This document shows positions 26,502-35,584 of a stretch of DNA of 64,000 nt, one piece after another (position 1 is the stretch's first letter; every line of letters starts with the position of its first letter). The notes beneath the pieces are model-generated. The model ran no database searches. It was given only the letters and a program-made list of their open reading frames with translations, and was not told the DNA's origin. A program made the position numbers and the translations under genes. This DNA is from DATKUC01 sp964553615 (GTDB lineage Bacteria; Spirochaetota; Spirochaetia; DSM-27196; DATKUC01): assembly GCA_964553615.1 (NCBI GenBank), contig CAZKMA010000010.1, positions 28,028-92,027 of the forward strand, written 5' to 3'.

Positions 26502-27371
26502 ATGACTCAAACCCGTACGATTGAACAGGTCCAGCGATCGATCGCGGTGCGACGGATCTTCAAAACATCCGGACTGGCGTTCATCATCTATCTGATCGCG
26601 ATTGTCTATTTCTCTCCGATTCTGTATATGTTCCTTTCCGGGTTCAAGACCGAATTCCAGGCCGTAAGTCCACGACTGTTTTTCGTGCCCACGCTCGAGA
26701 CCTTCAGGAAGGTCTTGAGTGATCCGAGCATGTGGAGATATCTGCGCAACTCGATCCTTCAGGTCGTTCTGGGGACTTCGTTGTGCCTTGCGTTTGGTAT
26801 TCCGGCTGCATTCGGTCTCATCTTCGGCAAGTTCAAGAAGAAGGGGACAAATGAGAAAATCTTTGTCTGGTTCATTACCACCATTCTCCTTCCGCCGGTG
26901 GCCGTAATAATACCGCTGTACACGTGGTTCCAGACATTCAATCTCCAGAAAACGCCGATTGGGCTGATGATGGCGTACGTGGGTTTTCATATCCCGATTG
27001 TCGTCTGGATGCTTCATTCCTTCTTTGAAGACGTTCCAGTCGAGGTCATGGAGGCGGCCGAGATAGACGGATGTTCACCATTTCATCAGTTGATTCGAAT
27101 TGCCATGCCCCTGGTCCGTACTGGAATAATCTCGGCAGGGCTCCTGGTGGCGGTCTTCATCTGGAATGAATTTTTCCTTGCATTCAATCTTACCGCAATT
27201 TCGACCGCAACGCTGCCGGTCTATATGTCCCGGTTCAGTGAGCAGCAAGGTATGTTCGTGGCGCAGCTATCCGCCTCTTCCACCATAGCGGTGCTCCCGG
27301 CAATTATCCTCGGCTGGATGACGCAGAAGTCGCTGGTCAAGGGGCTCACGCTCGGTGCCGTGAAGGGGTGA
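26502..27371 (+). CDS. Sugar/polyol ABC transporter permease (MalG/SmoG type)
   Basis: 289 residues, six helices, EAA loop EVMEAAEIDGCSPFHQLIRIAMPL. It has the usual MalG-like C-terminus ending in a cytoplasmic LVKGLTLGAVKG. The AAGGAGG site precedes its ATG by 9 bases, and its stop overlaps the kinase start by 4 bp. Confidence 0.94.
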   Translation: MTQTRTIEQVQRSIAVRRIFKTSGLAFIIYLIAIVYFSPILYMFLSGFKTEFQAVSPRLFFVPTLETFRKVLSDPSMWRYLRNSILQVVLGTSLCLAFGIPAAFGLIFGKFKKKGTNEKIFVWFITTILLPPVAVIIPLYTWFQTFNLQKTPIGLMMAYVGFHIPIVVWMLHSFFEDVPVEVMEAAEIDGCSPFHQLIRIAMPLVRTGIISAGLLVAVFIWNEFFLAFNLTAISTATLPVYMSRFSEQQGMFVAQLSASSTIAVLPAIILGWMTQKSLVKGLTLGAVKG

Positions 27372-28924
27372 ACGGAAGAGACCTGTTCCTCGTCTACGAT
27401 ATTGGCACCACCGGGCTGAAATGTGCGCTCATCGACGAAGCGGGAATTGAACGCGGTGCACAGACTGTGGCGTACCGTACCTGGTATCCTCAGCCCGGCT
27501 GGGCAGAGCAGGAGGCCGGCGATTTCTGGTCCGCTGCGGTCAGTGGTACCCGGAGGCTCCTTGCAGAATCCGGAGAAGGTGGGGCTCCGGCTGCTCGAGA
27601 CCGCGTCGTTGCAATTGGCCTCTCGGGGCACATGAACGGTTGCCTTCCCGTGGATAGAGTGGGGAATCCGCTTCACCGGGAGATCATCCATGCGGACACG
27701 CGAAGCAGTGCAGAGTGCAGGGAAATTCTCCGGATTGCACCGGTAAGCCGAATCTTTCAGCTTACCGGGAATCGGGTAGATGCGCATTTTTCACTTCCGA
27801 AGATCCTCTGGATCAAACACAACGTTCCGCACGTGTACAAAGAAGCCGCCTACTTTCTGAACTCGAAAGACTTTCTTCGGTCGCGCCTGACAGGGATTAC
27901 GGGGGAGACCGATTTCTCGGATGCGTCGCTCGTGTGCGCGATGGATCTTGCCGCGGGAAGCTGGGCGGAAGAGTACATAAAGGAGCTCGGACTTGACCCG
28001 GCGAAGTTCCCGCGAATCCGCCGGAGCTCAGACGTGGCCGGTCGCCTGACCGACTCTTCAGCCTCCGTCCTGGGGCTGCCCTCCGGCATACCCGTGGTCG
28101 CAGGCGGAGGCGATGCCGCCTGTGCAACGCGCGGAGCGGGTGTCCGGGACTCTTCAACCGCATACATCTATCTTGGTTCGAGTGCCTGGATGTCTACACT
28201 CTCGGAGGAACCGCTGCTTGATCCCGGGATGAGGATCCAGAACTTTTTCGATCTGGACGGCAGACGATGCAACGTATGCGGCACGGTACAGAGTGCCGGA
28301 AGCGCGGTGGATTGGGCCGCATCTCTTGTTGGCCCCGATGCGGCGGCGGACATGGTGGCGCGTGACTACTCGTGGATCCGGCGGCTTGTAGAATCTGTGC
28401 CTCCCGGTGCCCGGGGGCTCGTGTTCGCACCCTATCTGATGGGAGAGCGTTCCCCGCACTGGGATGCGAACGCGCGCGGCACCTTCATCGGATTTTCGCT
28501 CTCTCACGGCAAGGCTGAGCTCCTCCGTGCCGTTCACGAAGGTGTGGCGTTTGCCTTGAAGAGCGTCCTGGACATCTATGGGGAGTTCGGTTATCGGATA
28601 GGAAAGCTTACCCTCCTTGGAGGGGGATCCATGAGTGCCGCCTGGAACAGGATCTTTTGTGACGTTATCGGGAAGGCTGTGATGACACATCCGGCCCCTG
28701 CAACCGCGACTTCACTGGGTGCCGCAATGGCGGCCGGAGTGGGCGTTGGGCGGTATTCCAGCCTGGACGTGGCTTCGGCGCTCATCAATTGTACGGAAGG
28801 TCTCGAACCGGATCCCGAGGCGCATAGACTGTACCGGGAGATCCACGAGATCTTTGCAACAGTGTACGAAAGGGCAAAACCGATATACGATGGTCTTGCT
28901 CAAAGGAGAGAGAATGGTGACTGA
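27368..28924 (+). CDS. FGGY-family carbohydrate kinase, xylulokinase-like
   Basis: 518 residues; phosphorylates the keto-sugar produced from the imported polyol. N-terminal ATPase fold starts LVYDIGTTGLKCALIDEAG; the middle has GLSGHMNGCLPVD and HADTRS; the C-terminal domain has LLGGGSMSAAWNRIFCDVIG. Starts with GTG 27368 inside the permease stop and overlaps the next gene by 11 bp. Xylulose or fructose-type substrates are the likeliest; the exact sugar is not readable. Confidence 0.9.
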   Translation: MNGRDLFLVYDIGTTGLKCALIDEAGIERGAQTVAYRTWYPQPGWAEQEAGDFWSAAVSGTRRLLAESGEGGAPAARDRVVAIGLSGHMNGCLPVDRVGNPLHREIIHADTRSSAECREILRIAPVSRIFQLTGNRVDAHFSLPKILWIKHNVPHVYKEAAYFLNSKDFLRSRLTGITGETDFSDASLVCAMDLAAGSWAEEYIKELGLDPAKFPRIRRSSDVAGRLTDSSASVLGLPSGIPVVAGGGDAACATRGAGVRDSSTAYIYLGSSAWMSTLSEEPLLDPGMRIQNFFDLDGRRCNVCGTVQSAGSAVDWAASLVGPDAAADMVARDYSWIRRLVESVPPGARGLVFAPYLMGERSPHWDANARGTFIGFSLSHGKAELLRAVHEGVAFALKSVLDIYGEFGYRIGKLTLLGGGSMSAAWNRIFCDVIGKAVMTHPAPATATSLGAAMAAGVGVGRYSSLDVASALINCTEGLEPDPEAHRLYREIHEIFATVYERAKPIYDGLAQRRENGD

Positions 28925-30392
28925 CCTCAACAATTCGAACTTATCCGGGATTCCGCAAAACTTTGACCGGCCGTCGTACAATCGGGCGGAGGTGAAGCCG
29001 GCCATAGTCCATTTTGGCGTGGGAGGATTCCATCGCGCTCACCAGGCGGTATATACCGATGATGTGCTCGCGTCAGGGGACCTGACCTGGGGCATTCGAG
29101 GGGCAGGAATCACTCCCGGAGATGAGAAGATGAGAGCGGACCTTGCTGCGCAGGATTTTCTCTATTCTCTCATTGCACGCGATACGGGCGGAGAAGACCG
29201 GCGTGTTATCGGATCAATACTCGATCTCATTCTGGGGACGAAAGATCCGGGGGAACTCGTGCGCGCAATGTCCAGTGAGCAGACCCGCATTATCTCTATG
29301 ACCATCACGGAAAACGGTTACTGTTACCGCCCCGATACCGGAAATCTGGACACAGACAATGAAGGAATCCAGAACGATCTGAAGGGGTCCGGGCAGCTGC
29401 GGACCGTTTATGGATTTCTTCATGAGGCGTTCAGGCAGATCCGGGCAAATGGAACCCAGCTTCCTACCGTCCTGTCCTGTGATAATCTGCCCCAGAACGG
29501 AGACCGGCTGCGGCGACTGTTTCTTCAGTTTCTCAGTGAAGTGAACCCCGAGCTTGAGAAGTTCGTCGAGAACGAGGTGTCTTTTCCGAACTGTATGGTG
29601 GACCGGATAACACCTCTCACGACGGCGGAGCAGCGGGATACATTTCCCGGGAAGTTCGGTTTCAGGGATCGTCGCCCGGTCTTTTCCGAGCGCTTTCGCC
29701 AGTGGGTGGTGGAGGACCGGTTTTCGGCAGGACACCCTGACTGGTCCCTGTCCGGAGCGACCTTTGTGCCGGACGTTATCCCGTTTGAGCGGATGAAGAT
29801 CCGTCTGCTGAACGGCAGTCACTCGGCACTTGCCTACATGAGTTATCTTCTGGGATTTCGCAAAGTAGACGCGGCAATGAATGACGCGGGCGTGCGTTCC
29901 TTCATCGAGCGATACATGAGGGAGATAGCCCCGACCGTCGGTCTTGTTCCTGGAGTGGATCTTGCCGAGTACCAGCGGTCTCTGGTTGAGCGGTTTGCGA
30001 ATCCGGCAATTGCAGACCAGGTAACACGGCTGGCGCAGGACGGCTCGAAGAAGATACCGAACATGATCCTTGAACCTGTGGAGGAGATCCGAGAATCCGG
30101 GAAATCTGCTCCAAACGCGGCATTTGCCATTGCCGCCTGGATTCGGTTCCTGGAAGGAACAGACGAATCCGGGGAGCCCATCGTCATCGACGACCCACAG
30201 GCAGCGGTGCTGCGGGCCGCGGCAGAGCGGACACGCACGGGTGGAATAGACGAGTTTCTCCAGCTCAGAGGCATCTTTCCTTCGCGGTTAAGCGACGATC
30301 GCGGGCTCTCGAAGATGATTGGAGACACGCTTGCGGCCATCCGCAGCAGCGGGATCCGAAAGGCGTTTGACGCACACATGGCATCGACCTGA
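28914..30392 (+). CDS. Mannitol 2-dehydrogenase family polyol dehydrogenase
   Basis: 492 residues. Oxidises a polyol (mannitol to fructose or arabitol to xylulose) with NAD. N-terminal Rossmann motif HFGVGGFHRAHQAVY, mid-protein ITENGY and NMVDRITP-like segment (CMVDRITPLT), and the catalytic KIRLLNGSHSALAY with Lys, Asn and His. ATG 28914 follows AAAGGAGAG. Fructuronate reductase and altronate oxidoreductase belong to the same superfamily, but the operon kinase makes a polyol role more likely. Confidence 0.9.
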   Translation: MVTDLNNSNLSGIPQNFDRPSYNRAEVKPAIVHFGVGGFHRAHQAVYTDDVLASGDLTWGIRGAGITPGDEKMRADLAAQDFLYSLIARDTGGEDRRVIGSILDLILGTKDPGELVRAMSSEQTRIISMTITENGYCYRPDTGNLDTDNEGIQNDLKGSGQLRTVYGFLHEAFRQIRANGTQLPTVLSCDNLPQNGDRLRRLFLQFLSEVNPELEKFVENEVSFPNCMVDRITPLTTAEQRDTFPGKFGFRDRRPVFSERFRQWVVEDRFSAGHPDWSLSGATFVPDVIPFERMKIRLLNGSHSALAYMSYLLGFRKVDAAMNDAGVRSFIERYMREIAPTVGLVPGVDLAEYQRSLVERFANPAIADQVTRLAQDGSKKIPNMILEPVEEIRESGKSAPNAAFAIAAWIRFLEGTDESGEPIVIDDPQAAVLRAAAERTRTGGIDEFLQLRGIFPSRLSDDRGLSKMIGDTLAAIRSSGIRKAFDAHMAST

Positions 30393-30464
30393 TTGCTGGC
30401 CGTGGTTCCGCAGCGCTGTATTCAGGAACCCTGAGGCAGCACCGATACTGACAAAGAGGTATTC

Positions 30465-31202
30465 ATGAACAAAACGCTGAACGTGCTTATTACCGGCGCG
30501 GCAGGAACAATGGGACAGGCAGTTTCGCAATCGTTTGCCGGAGACCACTACCGGCTTGTCATGGTGGACGTGGATGATGCGCGCGTTCGCGAAGCGGCAA
30601 CGCAATTCGGCGAGCGGGCGCACGCGTACAGTTTCGACATCAGCAACTATGCTGCCGTGCAGGAGGCCATGGGCCGAATCCAACGGGAGGTGGGTGACAT
30701 TGATATCCTCGTGAACAACGCGGGTATCCTTTCCAACCACAAGGCGCTCGAAACAACTCCCGAGGAATGGCATCAGGTGCTGTCTGTGAACGTGGATGGT
30801 GCATTCTACCTGAGCCAGGCGGTAATTCCGGCCATGCGCGAAAAGAAGTGGGGCCGGATTATCAACGTGGCATCTTTTGCAGCCAAATCCGGCGGAATAA
30901 CGGCCGGCACCGCGTACTCGGTTTCCAAAGGGGCGCTCATTTCTCTGACCTTCTCTCTTGCTGCTGAAACAGCGGCCGATGGAATTACGGTAAATGCAAT
31001 AGCGCCCGCCTACGTGAAGACTCCCATGGTTACCCGGCAGCTCACCGAAGAGCAGCGTGCCGCGGTAATAGCCAAGATTCCGGTGCACCGATACTGCGAA
31101 CCGGAAGAGTTCGCACATGTGGTGCAATTCCTCGCATCTCCTCTGGCCGGATTCATTACCGGAGAGGTGATAGACCAGAACGGCGGTCTTCAGTTCGATT
31201 GA
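30465..31202 (+). CDS. Short-chain dehydrogenase/reductase
   Basis: 245 residues with the nucleotide motif TGAAGTMGQ, NNAG (VNNAGI), catalytic Ser in NVASFAA and YxxxK as AYSVSKGAL. Resembles FabG-like sugar-alcohol dehydrogenases. It ends the polyol operon, 72 bp behind the mannitol-type dehydrogenase, so it probably oxidises a second polyol. Confidence 0.9.
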   Translation: MNKTLNVLITGAAGTMGQAVSQSFAGDHYRLVMVDVDDARVREAATQFGERAHAYSFDISNYAAVQEAMGRIQREVGDIDILVNNAGILSNHKALETTPEEWHQVLSVNVDGAFYLSQAVIPAMREKKWGRIINVASFAAKSGGITAGTAYSVSKGALISLTFSLAAETAADGITVNAIAPAYVKTPMVTRQLTEEQRAAVIAKIPVHRYCEPEEFAHVVQFLASPLAGFITGEVIDQNGGLQFD

Positions 31203-31313
31203 GGCCCACAGCTACCCGAAACTGAAGGCGCAGGAGTCAGAGAGAAGCGGGGCCTGGACGTTGCGTAGCTGGATACCGCCCTATTGCGCAGTAATTGCTG
31301 CCCCATCGGGATG

Positions 31314-31925
31314 TCAGTCCAATTCCTGGATGTCGGTGGAAACGGCGAGGATGCCGGTAATGAGCGGCAACATCGAAGCGACCAGTATTTCTTTGGGCGG
31401 CCGTTCTTTCCGACTCATCCATTGGGAAGAGACGCCGTAGATTGCACTGCTTGCGGCGGTGGCTATCATCTCAGGGTCCACCGAGCGGACCGAATCCGTC
31501 CGACTTGCCGACGCACGAATCCATGATGAGATCACCTCCCTGAGAAGCTCTTTCACTTCTGTCTCGAGGAGCCAGTCGAGTTGTTCGTGCGGCGGTTTGC
31601 AGTGGGTGTGCAAACCCTCAATGTAGCCGCAAACGGCGAGAATCAGCCGATGTACGGATTGAACGCTGAGGTCACTGTTGCAGACACCTTGCGTTGCGAG
31701 CTCCTCGGCGAAGTTTCGGCGCACCAATCGCCGAAGGAGCGCGTACTTATCGCAGTAGTGAGCATAGAATGTTGCTCGATTGATGCCTGCACGTTCGGTT
31801 ATATCTTGAACGGCGAGTTTTTCGAATCCCTTTTCCCCCAATAAGGCAATAAACGCATCGTCGATCAGTCCCGTCGTACGCGCTATGCGGGGATCGGTTT
31901 TCCTTTCGTTGAGGCCACCTTTCAT
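31314..31925 (-). CDS. TetR-family transcriptional regulator
   Basis: 203 residues: N-terminal helix-turn-helix (FEKLAVQDITERAGINRATFYAHYCDKYALL, about 34-64) and a variable helical C-terminal ligand domain with a TetR_C-like RASASRTD segment. Divergent from the oxidoreductase; a 26-bp near-perfect palindrome between them is its probable operator, repressing both genes. Confidence 0.94.
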   Translation of the reverse strand: MKGGLNERKTDPRIARTTGLIDDAFIALLGEKGFEKLAVQDITERAGINRATFYAHYCDKYALLRRLVRRNFAEELATQGVCNSDLSVQSVHRLILAVCGYIEGLHTHCKPPHEQLDWLLETEVKELLREVISSWIRASASRTDSVRSVDPEMIATAASSAIYGVSSQWMSRKERPPKEILVASMLPLITGILAVSTDIQELD

Positions 31926-31974
31926 GCCGCCGTCCTCTCAGTTCTTCACACCCGGCTGGAACTCTTTATAAACA

Positions 31975-32000
31975 ACACTTGTCGTTTAAACAACAAGTGT
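31975..32000. promoter_or_regulatory. TetR-type operator, 26-bp inverted repeat
   Basis: ACACTTGT (31975-31982) and ACAAGTGT (31993-32000) flank GTTTAAAC (31984-31991), itself palindromic. Only the pair 31983/31992 mismatches. It lies 50 bp from the TetR start and 111 bp from the oxidoreductase start. Confidence 0.85.
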
Positions 32001-32111
32001 GTAGCTTTACTATACCATCGAATGTGGCGACCGTCAAAGCAACAGCTGTTTCAAGTCAGGCGCCGAAGGATTGTACTCGGTCGCCGACGACATGGAACAA
32101 AGGAGTAACAT

Positions 32112-33038
32112 ATGCAACAGGATATTCAAGCCGTTCGTTTTCACGAATATGGAGACGCGGACAAGCTTGTCTCAGACAGGATACCGCGTCCGCAGCCGTC
32201 GGCAAACGAGGTGCTGGTAAAGATTCATTATGCGGGCGTCAATCCTGTGGACTGGAAAATTCGAGCAGGGTATTTGAAGGATTTCATGCCCGTTTCACTT
32301 CCATTTACCCCTGGGATAGACTTCTCGGGCGTTATCGAAGAGATCGGTGCGGGGGTGGAAAACTTCGCGAAGGGTCAGGCGGTATTCGGAATGGCGCGCG
32401 GTGCGTATGCCGAATATGCGGTTGCCTCAGTAGCCGACATAGCCCTCAAGCCGGACACCGTGAGCTGGGAAGAGGCCGCCGCAGTCCCCGTCGGCGGATT
32501 GACCGCCTGGAAAGCCGTCGAAGATGCCGGCGTTTCTGCAGGACAAAAGGTTGTCATCCAGGGGGCCGCCGGAGGCGTCGGTTCAATTGCGGTTCAGTTT
32601 GCACGTATGAAAGGCGCAAAGGTCACCGGAACATCTTCGACCACGAACGTTGCTTTCGTGAAGTCGCTTGGAGCGGAACAGGGCGTAGACTACACCGGGA
32701 ATTCGGGCGCCGCTGACATCCGCGGAGCGGATGTCGTTATCGACACTGTCGGAGGGACAACGCTCGATCAGTCCTACGGTCTCCTGAAGCCCGGTGGAAT
32801 GCTCGTCACTGTTGCCGGGATGATTTCCGAGGAGAAGACGAAGGAATTCGGAATCCGTGCGCTCTCGTCCGGGCGCGGTCCGGGTGAGTTGCTGAAACCG
32901 ATCGCCGATCTTCTGTCAAACGGAAGTCTCAGAGTGGAAGTTGGAAAGATCTTCCCGCTCGCAGAAGCAAAGGCAGCTCATGAACTGAGCCAGATCGGAC
33001 ATGGAAGAGGCCGCATCCTGCTGAAAGTTGCGGGTTGA
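32112..33038 (+). CDS. NAD(P)H:quinone oxidoreductase (zinc-independent MDR family)
   Basis: 308 residues: GroES-like N-terminus (GVNPVDWKIRAGYL, PFTPGIDFSGVIEEIG) and a Rossmann domain with IQGAAGGVGSIAVQFA. No zinc ligands, as expected for the quinone-oxidoreductase branch. Likely reduces quinones or enals and is induced through the divergent TetR regulator. SD AAAGGAG lies before ATG 32112. Confidence 0.92.
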   Translation: MQQDIQAVRFHEYGDADKLVSDRIPRPQPSANEVLVKIHYAGVNPVDWKIRAGYLKDFMPVSLPFTPGIDFSGVIEEIGAGVENFAKGQAVFGMARGAYAEYAVASVADIALKPDTVSWEEAAAVPVGGLTAWKAVEDAGVSAGQKVVIQGAAGGVGSIAVQFARMKGAKVTGTSSTTNVAFVKSLGAEQGVDYTGNSGAADIRGADVVIDTVGGTTLDQSYGLLKPGGMLVTVAGMISEEKTKEFGIRALSSGRGPGELLKPIADLLSNGSLRVEVGKIFPLAEAKAAHELSQIGHGRGRILLKVAG

Positions 33039-33194
33039 GGCCTGAGGCCAAGGCGATAGATTGGGCCGGGAACAGCATCGTGACAACCTCACGGTGCTCC
33101 TTTTTTGGGGGGACATGCCGACCCAATAGTCTCCCCCGTCCGGCGTTGCACGATTGCGGCCGGTCGTGTATCGTTCGATTGAAGGAACGAAAAG

Positions 33195-33821
33195 ATGGAC
33201 ATTTCGGCAATATTTCGTAACAACAGCGAGTGGGTAGAGCAGAAGATTGCAACGGACACAACGTATTTCGAAAGACTTTCGCAGGGACAGAACCCGGAGA
33301 TCCTCTATATTGGCTGTTCGGACAGCAGGGTAACCGCCGAAGAGCTCATGGGCGCAAGTCCGGGCGAGGTGTTTGTTCATCGCAATATTGCCAATACGGT
33401 TTCCAATCTCGATCTGAGTGCGCTTTCGGTCATCGAGTACGCCGTGGAAGTTCTGAAGGTGAAACATATTGTGCTGTGTGGGCATTACTACTGCGGCGGC
33501 GTAAAGGCGGCAATGGAATCGAAGGACATGGGACTCCTGAACCCGTGGCTCAGGAATATCAGGGATGTCTACCGACTCCATAGACATGAGTTGAACGATA
33601 TCTCCGACGATGAAGAAAAATACAAGCGACTTGTAGAACTGAACGTTGAAGAGCAGTGCGTGAATGTGCTCAAGACATCGGTCGTGCAGGTTGCTATTCG
33701 ATCCAGGAAACTTGTCGTCCACGGATGGGTCTTTGATATTCACACCGGGAGGCTGAAGGATCTCAAGATCGATTTCGAAGATAAGCTGCGCGGCATCCGG
33801 GAGATCTATCATCTGGATTGA
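33195..33821 (+). CDS. Beta-class carbonic anhydrase
   Basis: 208 residues. Interconverts CO2 and bicarbonate. Zinc ligands Cys41 (with Asp43-x-Arg45 dyad in CSDSRV), His97 and Cys100 (GHYYCGG) are all present, as is GWVFDIHTGRL near the C-terminus. Monocistronic, with AAGGA ahead of ATG 33195. Its 3' end faces the pyrophosphatase gene across a short gap holding repeat copy 2. Confidence 0.95.
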   Translation: MDISAIFRNNSEWVEQKIATDTTYFERLSQGQNPEILYIGCSDSRVTAEELMGASPGEVFVHRNIANTVSNLDLSALSVIEYAVEVLKVKHIVLCGHYYCGGVKAAMESKDMGLLNPWLRNIRDVYRLHRHELNDISDDEEKYKRLVELNVEEQCVNVLKTSVVQVAIRSRKLVVHGWVFDIHTGRLKDLKIDFEDKLRGIREIYHLD

Positions 33822-33884
33822 ATAGTCTGCAGGACGACAACCTGTCAGCCTGCTGGAGCCCATCCGCCCGGCGAGTTCCTCCGC

Positions 33885-33909
33885 TATCAACACGGTTGTT
33901 GATACTTCT
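33885..33909. repeat. Palindromic repeat, copy 2 of 4
   Basis: TATCAACACGGTTGTTGATA is a stem of TATCAACA/TGTTGATA with a 4-base loop, followed by CTTCT. It abuts the pyrophosphatase stop codon. The upstream GCGAGTTCCT (33871-33880) is also found before copy 3 (43930-43939), so the repeated unit is longer than the palindrome. Confidence 0.85.
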
Positions 33910-35584
33910 AAAGTGTCTTCAGAACATCGAGCAGATATGGGAGAAGCTGCTTCTTTCTTGACAAAACGCCATGCATCTCAAAGAGATTGTCACCGGTTTT
34001 CGGGTAACGGATTGCCTCTGCCACCCGGTCCGCGCCGGAGAAAAGAAGGAGACTCGTTTCCCGCGTAATGTCTGTTACCAGAAGGCAGGCAAAATCGCAG
34101 CCGAGTTGTGAACGGGATTCTTCGAGCGCGCTTGAAATCTCGCCGCTACGGTCCTGGAATCCCTGAAATCCTACCATCTCGATCTGGCTCACCACGAACT
34201 TGAATCCGGAATCCTCGTAGAGTTTCTGGTCCTGGCGGATGATTGCCGCCGGCCGAGTACCCGTGAGATTGCTGCCGGCGGCGAACATTTCCTCCCCATA
34301 GACGGCAATGTCAACGCCGGCGATTCCCGCAAGCCATCCTGCTATATCGCGGTCGAGCGCAGTTGTGGTAGGTGATTTCAGAATGACCGTGTCGGACAAA
34401 ATTGCAGAAAGCATGATTCCCGCCGTTTTTGTATCGGGATCGATACCGTGATTGCGGTACATCTCGGCCACTATTGTGCATGTCGAACCGACAACCTTGT
34501 TTATGAAGGTTATTGGTGTTTCCGTGCTCCGCGCGCCGAGTCGATGGTGGTCAATGACTTCGAGAATCTGTGCGTGCTCGGCGCCGTCCACCGCTTGCGA
34601 GAGCTCGTTGTGATCAACGAGGATAATTTGAAACTGCGTCTGGCTCAGAAAGTTGACCCGGGTTATGACTCCCCGAGCAATGCCTTCATCGTCCGTGACA
34701 ATGAAGCCGCCGGCATTGTATCGTTTGATCTCCCGCTCAGTCCGGCGTACAAGATCGCCCACGCGAAAGACCGGGTCGGCAGGCTCGAGTTGTCGTTCGA
34801 GTGGAGTTGCGTCGTAGATGGCAACGATTGTCTCAAGCAGGGTGCTCGGGAGGAAAAGATATCGGGGGCCTCCCTGCGACGAGTCCTCTGCGCCTTCGGT
34901 CGAGTCGGTTACCCAGCCGTACACGATTGCCATGTCCTGTGGTCCTGCATTATGATCGGCCAAAGTGGAAGAACTGTGCTGTGCCGGGACAATGAAGAGC
35001 CGCGCACCGGTGTCTACGGCCGCTGCGGTGTCAGGCGCCAACGGGGTTTCTGCAGTTGGGAAACCGTCTATGACAGGCGCCACGACAGTCCCGCTGAACG
35101 CGTGTGGGAGTGCATGGCCCGGGGCGGTCCAACCGCCGGTTCTGGCGAGCAACTCCTCAGGGTAGAAAGTAATCTCGGTGCCGGTCCGTATTCCGGCAAG
35201 GTGCTCCGGTGCAGCCGCGAGCGACAGCAGGCTTACCATGCCGAGACAGTGTCCCTGGTCGTCGGTAACCGGGAGAAAGGAGAACCGTCGTTCGAGCATT
35301 GTGGATCTCGCGTTTCCCAGGGCTTCCCGAGGTCTGACTGTGATGAGCTCCCGTTCCCCTATCATAATGTCCGAAAGTCTCGGGTACACATCAGTCAGGA
35401 GAGAGGGTGCGGGGCATCCGAACCGTTCCAGCACGTATCGTGTCTGTGCGTTCAGGTTTCCTGCGCGATAGGGTCTGGCCGGGGTCCCCAGAAGGGATTT
35501 CAGCCGTGCGTATGAAACGGCTGCGCAGATAGAGTCCGTGTCCGGATTTTTGTGGCCTACGACAATGAGCGGTCTGACTTTCAT
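33908..35584 (-). CDS. ppaC: CBS/DRTGG-domain manganese-dependent inorganic pyrophosphatase
   Basis: 558 residues; hydrolyses pyrophosphate and is expected to be regulated by adenine nucleotides. Family II DHH start VVGHKNPDTDSICAAVSYA, a first CBS unit (about 66-125), a DRTGG insert (about 125-245), a second CBS unit (RGVITRVNFL) and then the rest of the DHH domain with LVDHNE and IDHHRLG, ending in DHHA2. The long form with inserted CBS pair is known in clostridia and some other anaerobes. The downstream-strand neighbour MFS gene overlaps by 4 bp. Confidence 0.95.
   Translation of the reverse strand: MKVRPLIVVGHKNPDTDSICAAVSYARLKSLLGTPARPYRAGNLNAQTRYVLERFGCPAPSLLTDVYPRLSDIMIGERELITVRPREALGNARSTMLERRFSFLPVTDDQGHCLGMVSLLSLAAAPEHLAGIRTGTEITFYPEELLARTGGWTAPGHALPHAFSGTVVAPVIDGFPTAETPLAPDTAAAVDTGARLFIVPAQHSSSTLADHNAGPQDMAIVYGWVTDSTEGAEDSSQGGPRYLFLPSTLLETIVAIYDATPLERQLEPADPVFRVGDLVRRTEREIKRYNAGGFIVTDDEGIARGVITRVNFLSQTQFQIILVDHNELSQAVDGAEHAQILEVIDHHRLGARSTETPITFINKVVGSTCTIVAEMYRNHGIDPDTKTAGIMLSAILSDTVILKSPTTTALDRDIAGWLAGIAGVDIAVYGEEMFAAGSNLTGTRPAAIIRQDQKLYEDSGFKFVVSQIEMVGFQGFQDRSGEISSALEESRSQLGCDFACLLVTDITRETSLLLFSGADRVAEAIRYPKTGDNLFEMHGVLSRKKQLLPYLLDVLKTL

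Noticed and set aside
31237..31526. Short open frames next to the TetR gene
   Set aside because: They overlap the end of the TetR reading frame and lack ribosome sites.
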